Below are positions 52,283 through 54,487 of a stretch of 54,487 nt of DNA, piece after piece. This stretch comes from Methyloversatilis sp. GTDB taxonomy: Bacteria > Pseudomonadota > Gammaproteobacteria > Burkholderiales > Rhodocyclaceae. The stretch lies in assembly GCA_016791045.1 (NCBI GenBank), contig JAEUNO010000011.1, positions 1 to 54,487 of the forward strand, in the 5' to 3' direction. Made by a program: the position numbers and the translations under genes. The notes beneath the pieces were generated by a model that saw only the letters and a program-made list of their open reading frames with translations, was not told the origin of the DNA and searched no databases. How positions within the stretch are numbered: position 1 is the first letter of the stretch; every line of letters starts with the position of its first letter.

Positions 52283-52756
52283 ATGACCGACGCCCCCCGC
52301 CCGCCGCTGCCCCCCTTCACCGCCGACACCGCCGCACAGAAGGTGCGCGCCGCCGAAGACGGCTGGAACAATCGCGACCCGCACAAGGTGTCGCTCGCCT
52401 ATACGCCGGACAGCCGCTGGCGCAACCGCTCGGAATTCATCAACGGACGCGCCGAAATCGTCGATTTCCTGACCCGCAAGTGGGCGAAGGAACATGAATA
52501 CCGGCTGATCAAGGAGCTGTGGTGCACCGGCGGCAACCGCATCGCCGTGCGTTTCGCCTACGAATGGCACGACGCCGACGGCCAGTGGTTCCGTTCCTAC
52601 GGCAACGAGAACTGGGAATTCGACGAACGTGGCCTGATGGCGCGCCGCCACGCCAGCATCAACGATCTGCCGATCAGCGAAGCCGATCGGCTGTTCCGCT
52701 GGCCGCAGGGTCGCCGACCCGACGACCACCCGGGGCTGAGCGAACTCGGGCTCTGA
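52283..52756 (+). CDS. DUF1348 / SnoaL-like NTF2-fold protein
   Basis: 157 residues from ATG 52283, with GGAG 8 nt upstream; an earlier ATG at 52271 lies over that site. Core: [86 protein letters not shown]. This is the DUF1348 branch of NTF2-like proteins, often under a TetR repressor. May bind or isomerise a small molecule; the substrate is unknown. Confidence 0.9.
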   Translation: MTDAPRPPLPPFTADTAAQKVRAAEDGWNNRDPHKVSLAYTPDSRWRNRSEFINGRAEIVDFLTRKWAKEHEYRLIKELWCTGGNRIAVRFAYEWHDADGQWFRSYGNENWEFDERGLMARRHASINDLPISEADRLFRWPQGRRPDDHPGLSELGL

Positions 52757-52814
52757 TGCTGCGCTGACTTTTCGTCACCGCCTTTTCGTCAACGCTTTTT
52801 CGTTCTTTCATCGA

Positions 52815-52846
52815 CCTGACGGTGGCGCGCCCGGGCCACCGTCAGG
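52815..52846 (+). terminator. Hairpin after the DUF1348 gene
   Basis: CCTGACGGTGGC, an 8-nt loop, then GCCACCGTCAGG: a perfect 12-bp stem about 60 nt after the stop. No U-tract follows. It may end the DUF1348 transcript ahead of the next gene. Confidence 0.55.
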
Positions 52847-52881
52847 GATACTGCAGGCCTTCGTCAACACGCCTCTCCCCC

Positions 52882-53976
52882 ATGTCCAGCCTGCTATTCC
52901 AGCGCTATGCCCTCGGCCCGCTGCAGCTCCCCAACCGTATCCTGATCGCACCGATGTGCCAGTACTCGGCGCAGGACGGCTGCGCCACCGACTGGCATCT
53001 GATGCATCTGGGCCAGCTGGCGCTGTCCGGCGCCGGCCTGCTGATCATCGAAGCGTCGGCGGTCGAGCCGGAAGGCCGCATTTCGGCGCAGGACCTCGGC
53101 CTGTGGTCAGACGCCAACGAAGCGGCGCTGGCGCGCGTGCTCGAGACAGTGCGCGCGCATTCGAACATGCCGATCGCGATCCAGATCGGTCACGCCGGGC
53201 GCAAGGCGTCGGTCGCACGGCCATGGGAAGGCGGTGCGCAGATCGCACCCTCGGCCGGCGGCTGGCAGACAGTGGCGCCGTCGGCACAGCCGCATGCGCC
53301 GGGCGAACACCCGCCGGTCGCCCTCGATGCCGCAGGCCTCGAGCGCATCCGCACGGCGTTCGCCGATACCGCCCGCCGCGCGGCGCGGCTCGGACTGGAC
53401 GCGATCGAAGTGCATGCCGCGCACGGCTATCTGCTGCACCAGTTCCTGACCCCGCTGGCCAACGCACGCGGCGACGAATACGGCGGTTCGCTCGACAACC
53501 GCATGCGCTTTCCGCTCGAAGTGTTCGATGCCGTGCGTGCCGCCTTTCCGGCCGACAAGCCGGTCGGTGTGCGCATCTCCGCCAGCGACTGGGTGGACGC
53601 CGGCTGGGATGTCGATCAGAGCGTCGTCTTCACGCAGGCGCTGAAGGCGCGCGGCGCAGCGTACATCCACGTGTCGAGCGGTGGCGCCTCGCCGCTGCAG
53701 CAGATTCCGGCGGTGCCTGGCTACCAGGTCGCATTCGCCGAACGCATCAAGCGCGACGGCGGCCTGCCGACCATCGCGGTCGGCCTGATCACCGAGGCGG
53801 AACAGGCCGAAGCCATCCTCGCCAGCGGTCAGGCCGATCTGGTCGCACTCGCCCGCGCCATGCTGTACGACCCACGCTGGCCCTGGCACGCCGCCGCGAA
53901 GCTCGGTGCGCAGGTCGACGCGGCTCCGCAGTACCTGCGCTGCCAGCCAAGGGAATTCAAGACCTTGTTCCGCTGA
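52882..53976 (+). CDS. Old Yellow Enzyme, YqjM-like NADH:flavin oxidoreductase
   Basis: 364 residues from ATG 52882; the frame extends 20 codons upstream over the hairpin but without start signals. Thermophilic-like OYE features: PMCQYSAQDG with C26 and Y28, IQIGHAGRKAS (active-site Lys region), and EVHAAHGYLLHQFLTPLANARGDEYGGSLDNR carrying the substrate-binding His pair. FMN phosphate site near the C-terminus (VGLI...ALARAMLYDPRWP). It reduces activated C=C bonds using NAD(P)H. Confidence 0.94.
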   Translation: MSSLLFQRYALGPLQLPNRILIAPMCQYSAQDGCATDWHLMHLGQLALSGAGLLIIEASAVEPEGRISAQDLGLWSDANEAALARVLETVRAHSNMPIAIQIGHAGRKASVARPWEGGAQIAPSAGGWQTVAPSAQPHAPGEHPPVALDAAGLERIRTAFADTARRAARLGLDAIEVHAAHGYLLHQFLTPLANARGDEYGGSLDNRMRFPLEVFDAVRAAFPADKPVGVRISASDWVDAGWDVDQSVVFTQALKARGAAYIHVSSGGASPLQQIPAVPGYQVAFAERIKRDGGLPTIAVGLITEAEQAEAILASGQADLVALARAMLYDPRWPWHAAAKLGAQVDAAPQYLRCQPREFKTLFR

Positions 53977-53997
53977 TCGCGGCATGCAATCCCGTCC

Positions 53998-54440
53998 GTC
54001 AAACACGTGATGACGCATGATCGACGCGCCGATCGCGACCGGGGGTCGCTCCTACAGTAGCGACACGGCTCTGTAGGAGCGAGCCGTGCTCGCGATTCCG
54101 GTCGTCAAACACGTGATGGCGCACGATCAACGCGCCGATCGCGACCGGGGGTCGCTCCTACAGCAGCGACACGGTTCTCTGCAGGAGCGAGCCGTGCTCG
54201 CGATTTCGGTCGTCAAATACGTGATGACGCACGATCAACGCACCGATCGCGACCGGAGGTCGCTCCTACAGCAGCGGCACGGTTTTCTGCGGGAGCGAGC
54301 CGTGCTCGCGATTCCGGTCGTCAAACACGTGAGGGCGCACGATCAACGCACCGATCGCGACCGGGGGTCGCTCCTACAGCAGCGGCACGGTTTTCTGTAG
54401 GAGCGAGCCGTGCTCGCGATTCCGGCCGTCAAAACACGTG
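53998..54440. repeat. REP array C: four-plus units of 106-108 bp, inverted relative to array B
   Basis: GTCAAAC-like starts at 53998, 54104, 54212, 54320 and 54428 (spacing 106, 108, 108, 108). The unit is the reverse complement of array B's (spacer CGTCAAACACGTGATGACGCATGATC), with the same two hairpins. It follows the OYE gene and reaches the contig end, so its true length is unknown. Confidence 0.92.
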
Positions 54441-54443
54441 ATG

Positions 54444-54477
54444 AGAGCGGAAGAGCACACGTCTGAACTCCAGTCAC
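54444..54477 (+). other. Illumina TruSeq adapter contamination
   Basis: 34 bases starting AGAGCGGAAGAGCACACG match the TruSeq read-1 adapter (AGATCGGAAGAGC...) with one mismatch, through ...CCAGTCAC. The final 10 bases (54478-54487) stand where the i7 index would be. This is not genomic sequence. Confidence 0.95.
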
Positions 54478-54487
54478 TATGCCTGAT

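Noticed and set aside
41977-54440. Insertion sequence or integrative element bounded by REPs
   Set aside because: No transposase, integrase or att-like duplication is visible; the genes between the arrays are ordinary chromosomal genes.

Overview
The window looks like one complete draft contig from a high-GC betaproteobacterium. A Rhodocyclales-type organism is suggested by the periplasmic formate dehydrogenase module, the PEP-CTERM protein, the TonB/ExbBD plus two-partner-secretion island and the REP arrays, but no species can be proven from sequence alone. The left edge breaks inside a 16S rRNA gene at a universally conserved site. The right edge runs out of a REP array into 34 nt that match an Illumina TruSeq adapter with one mismatch, so the last ~44 bases are not genomic.

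Layout. (1) 1-1183: the 5' part of a 16S rRNA gene, its boxA leader and promoter, and an initiator tRNA-fMet with its own promoter, all on the minus strand. (2) 1312-5324: a NarX/NarL-type histidine kinase and response regulator, then a TonB-dependent receptor. The gap before the receptor carries three adjacent palindromes. (3) 5409-14754 (minus): a respiratory formate dehydrogenase cluster in the transcribed order DUF3305, DUF3306, multi-cluster ferredoxin, TorD-like chaperone, small Tat protein, FdhA, FdhB, lipoprotein, FdhC, small exported protein. A sigma54-like promoter lies in front of the ferredoxin gene. (4) 14817-19497 (plus, divergent): moaA, fdhD, mobA, moeA and an HTH/binding-protein-like regulator, which supply and probably sense the molybdenum cofactor needed by FdhA.

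(5) 19507-41648 (minus): a 22-kb envelope island. In transcription order it encodes a small exported protein with HES-Y repeats, an ExbB fused to DUF2341/LamG-like exported domains, two ExbDs, TonB, a porin and an exported coiled-coil protein. After a regulatory/REP gap come a PEP-CTERM protein, an exported binding-protein-like protein, a TpsB transporter and a giant (about 3547 aa) TpsA exoprotein. An identical 12-mer, CCGTTCGGACTA, and a second shared element lie in front of both the ExbB operon and the PEP-CTERM gene. This suggests that the energising complex and the secretion half are co-regulated. It is the best candidate here for an undescribed system.

(6) 41649-54440: housekeeping and small genes (TruC-like pseudouridine synthase, DUF1415, alpha/beta hydrolase, ComEC, DUF2062, LolD, LolC/E, TetR with a divergent DUF1348 gene, Old Yellow Enzyme), separated by three tandem arrays of paired REP hairpins. 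These have regular periods of 107 bp (array A) and about 108 bp (arrays B and C).
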